Below are positions 47,163 to 58,396 of a stretch of DNA of 64,000 bases, piece by piece. The position numbers and the translations under genes are program-made. The DNA lies in assembly GCF_018448495.1 (NCBI RefSeq), contig NZ_CP049902.1:1116001-1180000 (forward strand), in the 5' to 3' direction. This DNA is from Psychrobacter sp. WY6 (lineage in GTDB: Bacteria; Pseudomonadota; Gammaproteobacteria; Pseudomonadales; Moraxellaceae). A model generated the notes under the pieces. It saw only the letters and a list, made by a program, of their open reading frames with translations. It was not told the origin of the DNA and searched no databases. Every line of letters starts with the position of its first letter. The first letter of the stretch is position 1.

Positions 47163-49137
47163 ATGACTTCTTATTTGCCAATAATTCAGGTAGTCAGCTA
47201 TCAGATGCTAATACAATCAGCGATCACCATAAAGCAAAAGCTGATATCAATTATCGACTCAATTTCGAGCGTTTTTCTGAGCACTTGGTTGATGTGTCGC
47301 TCAATTTTACGGCAGTAAATGATGCGCCTCAACTTTGGATGCCAGCGTGGATACCAGGCAGTTATCTGATGCGTGAGTTTGCGCGCAACATTACCGCGGT
47401 GCATTATCAGGTGTTAGACAGCCAAATCAGAGATGATGATACTCATCCTAAGGTTTATCGCGCGCACAAAATAGATAAAAACACGTGGCAATTACCAAAA
47501 GCCAAGGCAGGGCAAGCCATCGGTGTCCACTATGAAGTCTACTGCTATGATTTATCGGTACGTACTGCCTATGTCGATCAGCAACGTTTGTATGGGAATT
47601 TCACCTCACTGGCATTGGCTGTAGAAGGGCAGGAGCATCGAGCTGTACAAGTCAGTTTGGCAGTGCCTGCAGCATTTTTAGCAGGTAAAGACGAGAGTCG
47701 GCTGCTATTGGCATGTGGGTTAGAGTCTACTCATCTACGCCTTGATGGGCAGCATAGCTATGGACTACAAGCAGGCAGTTATCACGACCTTATTGATTAC
47801 CCTTTTGAGATTGCAGAACAAGATAAGTTTGACTTTATTATTCAAGACAGTACGCATCAGACGCTACATCATCGTTTTTACCTCTCAGGTAAGCACAGTG
47901 CCAATATGGGCAGGCTACAGCAGGATGTCACTCAGATCTGTCAGTGCTATTTAGATTGGTTGGGTGATGCGCCATTTAATGATTATACGTTTATGACCTT
48001 TGCCAGTGGTCAGGATTATGGTGGACTTGAGCATATCAATTCGACCAGTCTCATTACGCCGCGCCGAGCCGACTTACCAACTCTTGATGAGCCAAAAATA
48101 CCAAGCACCGATTATCAGCGATTTTTGGGCTTATGCAGCCATGAGTATTTTCATTCGTGGTGGGTCAAAACGGTACGCCCAGATGTTATGTTGGATGTCG
48201 ATTTGCGCCGCGAGGCATTTACACCACTGCTATGGGTATTTGAGGGCTTTACTTCGTATATCGATGACTTTATGTTACAAGCGTCGGGCGTGATTGATAA
48301 GCCAAGCTATCTCAAGCTACTGGCTGAGCAAATTAATCGTTACTATCAAACCGCGGGTCGCGCGTATCAAAGCGTTGCAGAATCGAGCTTTGATGCGTGG
48401 ATTAAGCTATACCGTAACGATGAAAATACAGGCAATGCTGGTATCAGTTATTACAACAAAGGTGCATTGGTGGCGTTATGCTTAGATTTAACACTGCTCC
48501 AAAAGAGCAATGGTCGCTATCGTCTGTTTGATGTGGTCAAGGCTTTTTATACTCAAGCAAAGCAAAACGACAATAAACGCATTGGCATCAATAGTGCTGA
48601 TATGGGTACAGTCATTGGGCAGTTCATGCCCATAGAGGATTGGGAAGACTTTGAGTATCGTTATGTCAATGGTGTTGAAGAGTTGCCAATTGAAGCGCTG
48701 CTGGCGGCAAACGGCATTAACATGCATAGCAATAGCAAAAGACGGCTGACAAGCATGTGCCTTGGGGCATGCGCTGTACTGAAACACCTGCTGGACTCAA
48801 AGTCAATCGCGTGACACGTGCTATGTCGCTGCTAGAGCGGGTATTCAGCGAATGATGTCATTGTGGCGCTTGACGGTATCAAGCTGACAGTAAACAATTG
48901 GCGTTGCTGAGTAATATGGAGCGTGACATTGAGTGTCATCTGTTTCGCCGTGATGAGTTGATGCGTGTTAATGTGCTGCCTAAAGCGGCTAATGAAGCCA
49001 TTGACAAAGCATCTCCGCATAAAGTGAGCTTGCACTTGGCACAAGCAAATCAATCGTCAGAAGTCAGTGATAACTCTTCTCCAGTCGATGCAGGCTGGCA
49101 AGCATGGCTTAACGCTATAGAGCGTTATCAAAGTTAA
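47163..49137 (+). CDS. M61-family metallopeptidase with PDZ domain, several frameshifts
   Basis: Glycyl aminopeptidase-type zinc peptidase of about 655 residues. ATG 47163 (AAGGA upstream) opens MTSYLPII; a change near 47188 leads to GSQLSDANTISDHHKAKADI and NYRLNFERFSEHLVDVSLNF. The long frame 47285-48814 has the zinc site HEYFHSWWVKTVRP and the downstream Glu in WVFEGFTSYIDDFM. Near 48745 the frame changes to DKHVPWGMRCTETPAGLKVN, and at least three more one-base changes between 48825 and 48900 connect a PDZ domain (ARAGI, ANDVIVALDGIKLT, KQLALLSNMERD) that ends at 49137. Family members act on peptides starting with Gly or other small residues. No signal peptide is seen, so it is probably cytosolic. 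Confidence 0.88.
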
Positions 49138-49207
49138 ATACATTGCTAAATGTATTAATGTGAATGTACTTGTTCTCACTATTCTGGTCAATAATTTATT
49201 AAAAATT

Positions 49208-49245
49208 AAAGCCCCTGCCAAATAATATTATTTGGCAGGGGCTTT
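49208..49245. terminator. Bidirectional terminator
   Basis: Perfect 19-bp stem with core GCCCCTGCCAAATAAT/ATTATTTGGCAGGGGC. It separates the M61 gene from the convergent DUF305 gene. Confidence 0.92.
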
Positions 49246-49316
49246 GTGTAATGACTGGCAGTCTTTTAAGGTTTATTAAAAATTAACAGCTAAGTCAGCG
49301 TTTAGTAATTCAGCAC

Positions 49317-50121
49317 CTAAGAAGCAGCTTGCTCAGATTGCTGATGATTATCACTTGTGCCCTGTGTCTCTTTAGCCTTGTTATCTGCATTAGCGTCTAC
49401 AATCCATTGTTGCATATGCGCAATCTCAGTCTGCTGACCATCGATGATATCTTGTGCCAATTGACGCATCTCTTCGTCAGTGCCATAGGTTAGCTGAATC
49501 TTTGCCATCTCTACCGCGCCGATATGATGCGGTAGCATAGCGCGTGCAAATGCCATGTCGGGGACAGGATCAGCGATACCCAACACCATGTCGCCATTTA
49601 AGACATCCATGCTCCTCGCATATGCTTGTTGCATCGCTTCAGTATTGGGTTTAGGTTTGGCTGTATCAGGGTGGCTAGCAAGCCATTTATTCAAAATATC
49701 GATTTCAACTTGCTGAGCGGCGATAATCTCTTGTGCCAATTGACGCATCTCTTCGTCAGTACCATATTTCAGCTGAATTTTTGCCATTTCTACGGCACCG
49801 CGGTGGTGTCCAAGCATCGCTTTAGCAAAGGCTGTATCAGGTTATAACCCATACCGATTATCATCTCATCATGCATTCTAGTCATCGACCTTGTATAGTC
49901 TCTGAGTATGTCAGTCATTTGGCTCTCTTCTGCGCTGTTTTCGCCAGCTACTAGTTCGTTGTCAGCGTCAATGTCATTTGGAGCATCGACGATATCAGTC
50001 ACAGGTGGGGTCGCTGCATTAGAATCTGTGTCATCGTTGTTTTTGTCGGCTGACAGGCGCTCAGTATAAGCGCTGTAGAAACGCTAGTGGCCAACAAGAT
50101 CCAACGACGAGAAGCAAACAT
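49317..50121 (-). CDS. Double-DUF305 lipoprotein, two frameshifts
   Basis: ATG 50121 opens MFASRRWILLATSVSTALIL followed by the lipobox SAC, a clear lipoprotein signal missed by single-frame reading. A shift near 50060 leads to DKNNDDTDSNAATPPVTDIV; another near 49840 joins MTRMHDEMIIGMGYN to FAKAMLGHHRGAVEMAKIQL. Two DUF305 (four-helix, ferritin-like) repeats follow, each with the pattern MLxHHxGAVEMAKIQLxYGT and EEMRQLAQ. The conserved His and Met residues suggest copper or other metal binding, as proposed for the family. The two repeats share the stretch GTDEEMRQLAQ exactly, pointing to internal duplication. About 267 residues in all. Confidence 0.88.
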
Positions 50122-50386
50122 AACATATCCCTATAATAAAAAATCAAATGATAAGTGGATGAGACTTATGATACCTAAATAATGGTGTTCTGAAGCTTAG
50201 CAGATAAACCTTGCTCGTTCGAGACGCGATGTTTAGCAAGTCGTAATTGGGTTTAATTGCTATCAAAGCCAATGACTAAGACGTGTTCTTATTTAAAAAA
50301 GCTGATAGAAATAAGGATATGCCCTAATAAGCAGATGCCAGTCACGAGCAATCAGCAATGAGATACCAGTAGATTGATAGTAATAA

Positions 50387-51013
50387 TTAATCGAGAATGC
50401 CTAATTGCTGACAGCGTTCGCTAGTGAGATGAATGCGCACAAACTCACCAACGGCTAAATCACCCAATTCAAACCCTGCCACTGACCAGCGTATCAAACG
50501 CAGGCATGGCAGTCCAACCTGCGCTGTCATACGTCTGACTTGGCGATTCTTACCTTCATAAATCGTCAGCATGAGCCATGAAGTCGGTATATTCTTACGC
50601 TCACGAATAGGCGGCTCACGTTGCCATAAATCAATGGGTAAGTTTGTCTCTTCTACCATGAGAGCCGTCGCAGGTAGTGTCTTGCCATCTTTTAAATGTA
50701 CGCCAGAGGCAAGCTCATTCAACTGCGCTGGCGTTGCTGTACCTTCAACTTGCACCAAGTAAGTTTTGCCTTGCTTATGACGGTTTTTTGCAAAATTAGC
50801 AGCAGAAGGTGGCTGGGTAATGGCTTTATTGACTCGACCATCACTCGTTAAAATCAGCAAGCCCTCTGAGGTGGCATCAAGCCTACCAGCAATCCGTAAA
50901 GACTTATCGGTAAAATACTGTGATAGGGTGGTGTGATCATTGTTGCTGTCATCACGAAATTGACTTTGCACCCCATAAGGTTTGTTGAATAAAATCAGAC
51001 TAGAGGTTGACAT
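50387..51013 (-). CDS. rluE: 23S rRNA pseudouridine synthase RluE
   Basis: Complete 208-residue RsuA/RluB/RluE-type synthase without an S4 domain, as in E. coli RluE, which modifies U2457. The catalytic motif is AGRLDATSEGLLILTSDG with the nucleophilic Asp; LILFNKPYGVQSQF at the start and YEGKNRQVRRMTAQVGLPCL near the end are standard. An AGGAAATCCC sequence precedes the ATG. It is divergent from icd; the 445 bp between them hold an inverted-repeat element. Confidence 0.93.
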   Translation of the reverse strand: MSTSSLILFNKPYGVQSQFRDDSNNDHTTLSQYFTDKSLRIAGRLDATSEGLLILTSDGRVNKAITQPPSAANFAKNRHKQGKTYLVQVEGTATPAQLNELASGVHLKDGKTLPATALMVEETNLPIDLWQREPPIRERKNIPTSWLMLTIYEGKNRQVRRMTAQVGLPCLRLIRWSVAGFELGDLAVGEFVRIHLTSERCQQLGILD

Positions 51014-51063
51014 GGTTTGGGATTTCCTAAATTTGAATCATTATTTTGTGCATATTTTGAGGG

Positions 51064-51110
51064 TAGGGCGTGTCCTCAATTTACGATTTTTAAAACGAGG
51101 ACACACCCTA
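51064..51110. repeat. 47-bp inverted repeat, possible miniature element
   Basis: Arms TAGGGCGTGTCCTC and GAGGACACACCCTA pair at 13 of 14 positions around a 19-base AT-rich loop. The ends begin and finish with TA next to GGG/CCC, as expected for small elements of TA-targeting transposons. No T run follows. The rest of the spacer 51014-51458 is AT-rich and empty apart from the AAGGAG site of icd. Confidence 0.55.
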
Positions 51111-51458
51111 ATAAAACGTTGTTTTTTTAAATCAACGCTATAAGCTGCAAATTTGTTGATTTTATATAAAATATCTTTGTTATTTTGCGCGTTATTATAA
51201 CAGTCTGTGTGGATGCTATTTTACTAAAGGGATTTTTACAGTATCGTTAAGTCAATAAATGATTATTCAGTGCATCACTATTTTACTTATTGATTTTTTA
51301 AATCATTTATCAGCATATCGCAACTTACCTATTGCTCAGAGTTTTTAGTTTGGCCAATCCGTGTTTAAAGCGGTATAAATAATCATAATAGAGTGGCTAG
51401 CATAACAGAGTGCTAAGGATGCTTGCGATATCTAACATACAACCAAGGAGTTTTATCC

Positions 51459-52714
51459 ATGTCTTATGAGAAGGTTATCGTCCCAAGAGACGGCGAAAAA
51501 ATTACCGTGAACGCTGATCTGTCGCTAAATGTACCCAATCATCCTATCATCCCGTTCGTTGAAGGCGATGGCATCGGGATCGATATCACGCCTGTCATGA
51601 TAAAAGTGGTCAATGCGGCAGTGGAAAAAGCTTATCATGGCAAACAGTCCATCATTTGGATGGAGGCTTATCTTGGCGAAAAAGCCGCTAAAATATATGA
51701 TGGTGACTATCTGCCAAGCGAGACGCTAGAGATTTTAAAAGACTATGTTATCAGTATCAAAGGCCCATTGACCACGCCAGTTGGCGGTGGTTTTCGCTCA
51801 TTGAATGTGGCGGTACGTCAAGAGCTTGACCTCTATGTGTGTCAGCGCCCAGTTCGTTGGTTTGAAGGTGTACCAAGTCCTGTTCAGCATCCTGAGCTGA
51901 CAGATATGGTCATTTTCCGTGAAAACTCAGAAGATATCTATGCAGGTATCGAATGGAAAGCGGGCAGTGAGGATGCTAAGAAAATCATCAAATTCTTAAA
52001 AGAAGAGATGGGCGTTACGAAGATCCGCTTCGATGATGATTGCGGTATTGGCATCAAGCCAGTATCCAAAGAAGGTTCGCAGCGTCTGGTGCGTAAAGCC
52101 ATTCAACATGATCGATAATGATTTGCCCAGTGTGACTTTAGTGCACAAAGGCAATATTATGAAGTATACCGAAGGCGCATTAAGGAATGGGGCTATGAGC
52201 TGGCAGCAGAACGCTTCGATGCAGATTATTAGATGGTGGTCCTTGGATGACAATGAAAAATCCAAAAACAGGCAATGATATTATTATCAAGGATGTTATT
52301 GCTGATGCCTTTTTGCAGCAAATCTTGATGCGTCCTGAGGATTATTCAGTCGTTGCGACGCTAAACTTAAACGGTGATTATATCTCAGATGCCCTAGCAG
52401 CCGAGGTGGGCGGTATTGGTATCGCACCGGGCGCTAACAAAGGCGGTGCAATTGCGGTTTATGAGGCAACTCATGGCACAGCACCTAAATATGCGGGTCA
52501 GAATAAAGTAAATCCTGGCTCATTGATTTTATCGGCTGAGATGATGTTACGAGACATGGGCTGGACAGAAGCCGCTGATCTCATTATCAGTGGTATCCAA
52601 GGTGCGATTGCTAATAAAACGGTCACTTATGACTTTGAGCGCCTCATGCCAGATGCTATCTTGCTCAGTACTTCTGAGTTTGGTAAAGCGGTTATCAAGC
52701 ACATGGATGTTTAA
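51459..52714 (+). CDS. icd: NADP-dependent isocitrate dehydrogenase (dimeric), frameshifted
   Basis: TCA-cycle enzyme oxidising isocitrate to 2-oxoglutarate. The ATG at 51459 follows AAGGAGTTTTATCC; an upstream in-frame start is not needed. The substrate loop [20 protein letters not shown] contains the phosphorylatable Ser of E. coli Icd, and [17 protein letters not shown] is typical. The first frame stops at 52118. Sequence continues through at least three one-base changes (near 52115, 52180 and 52245): [20 protein letters not shown], then [16 protein letters not shown], then [20 protein letters not shown] and the C-terminal NADP site [20 protein letters not shown]. The product of about 418 residues matches the family. 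A monomeric isozyme gene lies convergently just downstream, so loss of this one could be tolerated. Confidence 0.93.
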
Positions 52715-52807
52715 AAAGTATATAGAGCTGAGTCAGCAGTTATCAGAATTTTATACTATTGATAAAAGTATCAATATTCACAAAAGTATCGTTGAACTTA
52801 TCAATGT

Positions 52808-52843
52808 CAAAAAGCCACCTACAGTTATGTAGGTGGCTTTTTT
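52808..52843 (+). terminator. Terminator after icd
   Basis: Stem AAAAAGCCACCTAC/GTAGGTGGCTTTTT with loop AGTTAT. Confidence 0.93.
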
Positions 52844-52918
52844 ATTGGCAGTTTTTTGCTGTTTATAAGTGGTATTTTAAAAGTAACGTTTTAAACGTAC
52901 TGTCTTATGTTCAAGCAT

Positions 52919-52957
52919 AAAAAACACCGCTTAAGTCTGAGACCTAAGCGGTGTTTT
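52919..52957. terminator. Terminator after the monomeric isocitrate dehydrogenase
   Basis: Stem AAACACCGCTTA/TAAGCGGTGTTT with an eleven-base loop, A6 and T5 flanks; ends the - strand gene starting at 55259. Confidence 0.92.
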
Positions 52958-53039
52958 TATTTTGCTTAACTGGGTTCAAAAGTCTTTATAAGTAAAGAAA
53001 ATTAAGCCCAATTATCTGCTGTATGAGCACACAACTCAA

Positions 53040-55259
53040 TTACAATGAGGCGATTGCTGCATTGAATAGCGTGCTTGGACGCATCGCTTGTTCAGCCAAT
53101 GCTTCGTCTGCCAAGTAGTAACCTTTCAAGTCTACAGGCTTGCCTTGAGCTTCATTTAGCTCTTTGACGATAGCAGCTTCGTTGCTCTCAAGTTTTTCTG
53201 CCAGCGGTGCAAATTTTGCTTTTAGATCAGCATCTTTATCTTGTGCTGCAAGCTCTTGTGCCCAGTACATCGCCAGATAGAAATGACTACCACGGTTATC
53301 GATTTCACCTGTTTTACGTGATGGACCTTTGTTGTTTAACAACAGTTTCTCTGTCGCCGTGTCCAATGTATCCGCCAAGATTTGCGCTTTAGCATTGTTA
53401 TCGTGACTGGCCAAATGCTCCAAAGAGACGGTCAAGGCTAAGAACTCACCCAATGAATCCCAACGTAAATGGTTTTCTTCTAGTAGCTGTTGAACGTGTT
53501 TAGGTGCAGAACCACCAGCGCCCGTTTCAAACAAACCGCCGCCTTTCATTAATGGTACGACTGACAACATTTTCGCACTGGTTCCTAATTCTAAAATTGG
53601 GAACAAGTCAGTCAAGTAATCACGTAAAATATTACCAGTTGCAGAGATAGTATCCAGACCACGGGCAACGCGCTCTAGCGTATAACGCATCGCACGAACC
53701 TGTGACATGATTTCAATATGCAGGCCTGTAGTATCATGATCTTTTAAGTAAGTTTGAACTTTTTTGATCAACTCGTTCTCATGTGGGCGATAAGGGTCTA
53801 GCCAAAAGATAACTGGTGTATCTGATTCACGGGCACGGCGTACGGCAAGTTTTACCCAATCTTGGATAGGCTCATCTTTAACCTGACACATGCGCCAGAT
53901 GTCGCCATTTTCAACCTGCTGCTCAAGCAATACCTCATCAGTATCTTCATCGACAATACGAGCCAATCCTGAACCACTCGCCTCAAAAGTCTTGTCATGA
54001 GAGCCATACTCTTCGGCTTTTTGCGCCATCAAACCAACGTTAGGAACCGTACCCATCGTCGTTGGATCAAAATTGCCATGCCATTTACAGAAGTTAATCA
54101 TTTCTTGATAGATACGAGCAAAAGTAGACTCAGGCATGACCGCTTTACAGTCATACATTTTGCCATCAGCGCCCCACATTTTACCGCCTGAACGAATCAT
54201 CGCTGGCATAGACGCATCAACAATCACATCACTTGGTGAATGGAAGTTGGTGATACCTTTTGATGAATCAACCATCGCTAGGCGTGGACGATGCACTTGG
54301 CAAGCATGTAAATCGCGTTCGATTTCTTCACGCTTACTGGCAGGTAGCTCAGCGATTTTTTCGTACAAACTTGCCATGCCGTTGTTGACGTTGATACCTA
54401 GCTCGTCAAAGAAAGCGCCATGCTTATTAAAGGCATCTTTATAATAAGTTTTGACCGCATGACCAAACACGATAGGATGCGATACTTTCATCATAGTGGC
54501 TTTTACGTGCAGTGAAAACAAGATACCAGCTTCACGGCAATCTTCCATTTCACGCTCATAAAACTCAAGTAATGATTTTTTGCTCATAAACATCAAGTCG
54601 ATGACTTCTTTGTCCAGCAAGGCAATGCCTGTTTTGAAGACATGAATAGTGCCATCTTCAGCGACACGCTCCATACGTACGCTACGTGCTTTATCCAAAG
54701 TGATAGATTGCTCACCAGCATAGAAATCGCCACTGTGCATGTGCGATACGTGGGTCTGTGACCATTGCTTCCATTCACCCATAGAGTGTGGATGCTTGCG
54801 TGCATAGTTTTTAACCGCTTTTGGTGCACGGCGATCTGAGTTGCCTTCACGCAATACTGGGTTGACAGAACTGCCCAAGCTTTTGCCGTAACGCTTACGG
54901 ATCTCTTCTTCTTCTTCTGTCTTAGGATCATCTGGAAAATCAGGGATAGCGTAGCCTTTGCTTTGCAACTCTTTGATACAAGCTTTTAGCTGTCCAACAG
55001 AAGCACTGATATTAGGCAGTTTAATGATATTGGTGTCTGGATCTTGAGTCAGACGACCCAGCTCAGCCAGATTATCAGGAACGCGCTGCTCTTCCGTTAA
55101 GTACTCTGGAAACTCAGCCAACACACGGGCAGCAACAGAGATATCGCTGGTTTCAACTTCGATACCTGCTGTTTGAGTAAAGGCTTTTACAATTGGCAAA
55201 AATGATAAGGTTGCTAGCGCTGGTGCTTCGTCAGTTTTTGTATAAATAATTTTAGACAT
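53040..55259 (-). CDS. icd2: Monomeric NADP-dependent isocitrate dehydrogenase (IDH-II)
   Basis: Intact 739-residue monomeric enzyme, unrelated in sequence length to the dimeric type. It opens [20 protein letters not shown]; conserved regions include [80 protein letters not shown] and [20 protein letters not shown]. In cold-adapted Gammaproteobacteria such as Colwellia and in Vibrio strain ABE-1 this isozyme is the cold-active partner of a dimeric IDH, which fits a psychrotolerant host. It faces icd tail to tail, each gene with its own terminator. Confidence 0.96.
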   Translation of the reverse strand: MSKIIYTKTDEAPALATLSFLPIVKAFTQTAGIEVETSDISVAARVLAEFPEYLTEEQRVPDNLAELGRLTQDPDTNIIKLPNISASVGQLKACIKELQSKGYAIPDFPDDPKTEEEEEIRKRYGKSLGSSVNPVLREGNSDRRAPKAVKNYARKHPHSMGEWKQWSQTHVSHMHSGDFYAGEQSITLDKARSVRMERVAEDGTIHVFKTGIALLDKEVIDLMFMSKKSLLEFYEREMEDCREAGILFSLHVKATMMKVSHPIVFGHAVKTYYKDAFNKHGAFFDELGINVNNGMASLYEKIAELPASKREEIERDLHACQVHRPRLAMVDSSKGITNFHSPSDVIVDASMPAMIRSGGKMWGADGKMYDCKAVMPESTFARIYQEMINFCKWHGNFDPTTMGTVPNVGLMAQKAEEYGSHDKTFEASGSGLARIVDEDTDEVLLEQQVENGDIWRMCQVKDEPIQDWVKLAVRRARESDTPVIFWLDPYRPHENELIKKVQTYLKDHDTTGLHIEIMSQVRAMRYTLERVARGLDTISATGNILRDYLTDLFPILELGTSAKMLSVVPLMKGGGLFETGAGGSAPKHVQQLLEENHLRWDSLGEFLALTVSLEHLASHDNNAKAQILADTLDTATEKLLLNNKGPSRKTGEIDNRGSHFYLAMYWAQELAAQDKDADLKAKFAPLAEKLESNEAAIVKELNEAQGKPVDLKGYYLADEALAEQAMRPSTLFNAAIASL

Positions 55260-55993
55260 TAGTTGGGCATTCCTTTTAGTTGTAATTAATAATAAGGCTC
55301 AAATATAAGTTAATAATTCCATGCAGCTCTGATGTAATAATGGATCATGCAACGATACTAAATAATGTGTCGCGAGCTTTTTGTAGCCAGTTTCTTGGAG
55401 ACCATCGAGTCTGCTTAGAATTTTTCTTCGTTAAGCGGCAGTTTGACTGTCTTGTCTGAACGACCTGCTCATATGAATGACTTAAAAATAGAGTGCGGAC
55501 GCTACATCATAGTTAACTGATTATAAATCTGATACGATGTCAATATCGCATAATGAACTAAGTGTAGTGTTTTCGGTTGTTTCTAATATGTCTTAATTAC
55601 ATTAAGCTGTTAAGAGCCTTATTCTACCAGTCATCGATAAAAATTTCATCCTTTCTATACAAACACTGCCTGCTAATATTCATCATAAAACGATGAATAA
55701 TACAATCATTATTCAAAAAACTGCCAGTCATATCATAGATATGAATCGTGACTAAGTGATTCTTACTCTTCTGTCAGACATGAGCTGACAAACCAAATTA
55801 TCTATGTTTTTAGAGGTGACTTTACTGGGGTAGCTTTTATTATCGAGAGTGCATTGTTACCTATTTTATTCGTAATATCTGACAATTATGAGAGCATAAT
55901 TGTGACAGAGTTTGAGTAGAATTTTGCTAGGCTAGTCATATACGAAACAAGGTATAAAAAACTACGCCCATATAAAAATAAATAGTGAGTATT
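55260..55993. other. Intergenic region, monomeric IDH / acetyltransferase
   Basis: A 734-bp AT-rich divergent spacer with no convincing ORF, hairpin or RNA gene. It must include the promoter of the monomeric IDH gene. Confidence 0.4.
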
Positions 55994-57375
55994 ATGAGTT
56001 TACAATATGCATTACTCAATGACACCAGCTGGCAGAGTCAAACAGACTGGCAAACCCCCGATACCCCTTTTATGTCGTTTGCTTTTTGGCAAGCGTTAGC
56101 TGACACTGGCGCGATTGGTGAGCAGGCAGGCTGGTTGCCGATATTTGTGTTGGTACATCGTGTCGCAGATAGTCAAAGCGGCAGCTCGATAGACCACGCT
56201 GATCATAGTGAAAACCATAGTGAAAACCATAGTGAAAATCATTCTGCGATTAACGAAGCTGCGCAAACAGTCGCGCATCCTGTGGCGGTGTTGCCAGTAT
56301 TCCTCAAAGGTCATCATCGTGGCGAGTTTGTTTTGACCATTCATGGGCAGAAGCCTATGCGCGTTATGGGGTGGATTATTATCCAAGGCTGGTTACTAGC
56401 GTGCCCTATACACCGATTACGGGTCAGCGGCTTTGGTTGGCAAAAGGTGAGACGTTAACCACCGACATTATAAAGACAGCTATCGCAGGCGTCGATGATA
56501 TTGCTCAGCAAGTAGGTGCCTCAAGCTGGCATGGATTATTTATTACGCCTGAGCTGGCAAAGATTGCGACGGCATCTATGCCTACTGATATTGATATAGC
56601 GCATTTGCTAGCCGCTCAAGATAATGGTTTAGAATCAACCGCAATTGACATGCCTATACTGGAACGTCAAGGCTGCCAGTTCTTATGGCAAAATAAAGAC
56701 TTGCTACAAGACTGCCAACCGTTTGCTGATTTTGAAGCATTCTTAGCGACGCTAAAAGCCAAAAAACGCAAAACCATCCGTGCTGAGCGTCGTAAGGTTG
56801 CTGAGCAAGGCATCAGCTGCCAACGTAAATGCGGTGATGCTATTACTGACGAGGACTGGAAAGCCTTTTATCATTGTTATGTGATGACCTATGCAGTACG
56901 TGGACAACAGCCTTATTTGACGATAGATTTTTTTATGGCACTGGCAGCGACTATGTCTGAGCACTTAATGCTCGCACAAGCGTTAGATGCCTCTGGTGAA
57001 ATTATAGCCAGTAGCTTGTTTTTATACGATGATCGCCATAGCGAAAATGCCACTCTTTATGGTCGCTATTGGGGGGCACTGGGTGAGTACGACAGCTTAC
57101 ACTTTGAGCTGTGTTATTATCAAGGTATTGAATTTGCCGTCGAGCAAGGGCTTAAGTATTTTGATCCGGGTACGCAAGGCGAGCATAAGCTGGTTCGTGG
57201 TTTTATTCCAACGACGACACACTCTATCCACCGTATTTATGACCCACGTTTTGTGCCAGCTATCGCCAATTTTTGCGCCCAAGACCGTGAGCATATGGCG
57301 CAGTATCGTCAGCAAGCGTTTGAGGCATTGCCCTTTAATGCGGATAATATGCCAGCCTTTGATACCACTCAATAG
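55994..57375 (+). CDS. DUF482 GNAT-like acetyltransferase (FemAB-type), one frameshift
   Basis: Protein of about 460 residues of the DUF482 (COG3146) group, predicted N-acyltransferases of the FemAB/GNAT fold. The first frame (FMSFAFWQALADTGAIGEQA; AVLPVFLKGHHRGEFV) breaks at about 56335 in a T4 run; the next frame gives FDHSWAEAYARYGVDYYPRL and then VTSVPYTPITGQRL, KRKTIRAERRKVAEQGISCQ and FDPGTQGEHKLVRGFIPTTT, all typical. A loop between residues about 70 and 85 carries three tandem copies of a 12-bp repeat coding HSEN. A GTG at 55985 is also a possible start. The substrate is unknown. ubiC follows 61 bp downstream. Confidence 0.86.
56204..56239 (+). repeat. Tandem 12-bp repeat (HSEN codons) in the acetyltransferase gene
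   Basis: Unit CATAGTGAAAAC occurs at 56204-56215, 56216-56227 and 56228-56239 (last base T). Because the unit is a multiple of three, copy changes alter loop length without breaking the frame. Confidence 0.85.
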
Positions 57376-57436
57376 GCTTTGCTTAATACGCCTAACGCTC
57401 GCTTTCTTTTTTATTATTCACTATTAGCCGTTAACT

Positions 57437-57938
57437 ATGTCCAGTACTCCTTTTATTTGTCTTACCCATTTGTCTCCTCCTAGTGAGCTACTCTCGTGGC
57501 TCAATGTCGCAGGCTCTCTCACGGCGGTGTTGGAAGTGAAAGCAGGGCAGCCCTTGCGCGTGGAGCGTAGCTTTGAGGGCTACCGATTGCTGTCATTGGC
57601 ACAAAAAAACAATTGAATGTCACAGGTGCCATGCTAAATCGTCCCATGCTAGCATGGGTGCGTGAAGCGCAACTATATGGTAATGACGAGCATCCGTGGG
57701 TGGCCGCGCAAAGTATCTTTGGTTACCCAGTCTCAAAGGTCACGCCCGCCGTCTACAGCAGCTCAAAGGCACACCCATCGGTTATGTGTTATTTAAACGC
57801 AGTCGGACTTTGCCCAATCAGCGTTTTATCCAGCAGACAAGTGAGGGTTGGCAACGGCAAACACGTTATGATTGGTATGGTCGCCAGTTGCTGATCAGCG
57901 AAACTTTTTTGCCAGCATTTGTCGCTACTGACAGTTAA
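57437..57938 (+). CDS. ubiC: Chorismate--pyruvate lyase UbiC, two frameshifts
   Basis: First enzyme of ubiquinone synthesis, releasing pyruvate from chorismate to give 4-hydroxybenzoate. ATG 57437 opens MSSTPFICLTHLSPPSELLS, and GSLTAVLEVKAGQPLRVERS follows; the frame stops at 57615 in an A7 run, and one base over NVTGAMLNRPMLAWVREAQL and YGNDEHPWVAAQSIF continue. Another change near 57720 leads to LPSLKGHARRLQQLKGTPIG, YVLFKRSRTLPNQRFIQQ, and the closing LISETFLPAFV with the conserved Glu. The WVRE Arg and the final SETFLP are UbiC marks. About 166 residues. The tight spacing to the acetyltransferase gene suggests one transcript. Confidence 0.85.
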
Positions 57939-58396
57939 ATATCCATTAAGTAGCCAGTCAATAGATAAATGTCTCTACTAATCTGCTGACCAACAACAGG
58001 GTAGGAGCAATATGATAGCGGTAAACCATTTATTTTATTGGCTATTTATCTGCGTTATATCACCATTTAATTCACTCAGCTTACAGTGAGGTTTTTTTGC
58101 GCTCACCGTACAAATTTTCATGTTACACTTAATGTTTAGCGATGATTTTGATGCCAACGCGTATCGAGTTTATTGCCGAATTGGACAAGTTAATGACAGG
58201 CCTATTGCCTCTGCTTACTCCTACTTACCTTTGCTAATAGACTCAATTCACAATAATGGTCATACCATAAAACTGAGCGTAAAAGTACCGCTGGTACTTT
58301 GAGCGACGTTGACACAGTAATTGTTTTATTGTGGGCAGCCTATAAGCTTCTTTTCAACGACATTTTTCAATGACAGTCACTACCTAGGACATCACT
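57939..58396. other. Intergenic region before glyA
   Basis: A 458-bp region. A T7 run at 58092-58098 after a weak CACT/AGTG hairpin may end the ubiC transcript; a 60-codon frame at 58120 is unconvincing. An AGGACATC ribosome site ends the region. No known riboswitch recognised. Confidence 0.4.

Noticed and set aside
51459..52714. Icd as two or three separate genes
   Set aside because: The pieces follow one another in family order with no start signals; one broken gene is simpler.
58120..58302. 60-codon + strand frame before glyA
   Set aside because: Composition only weakly protein-like and no ribosome site; possible leader peptide but without supporting motif.
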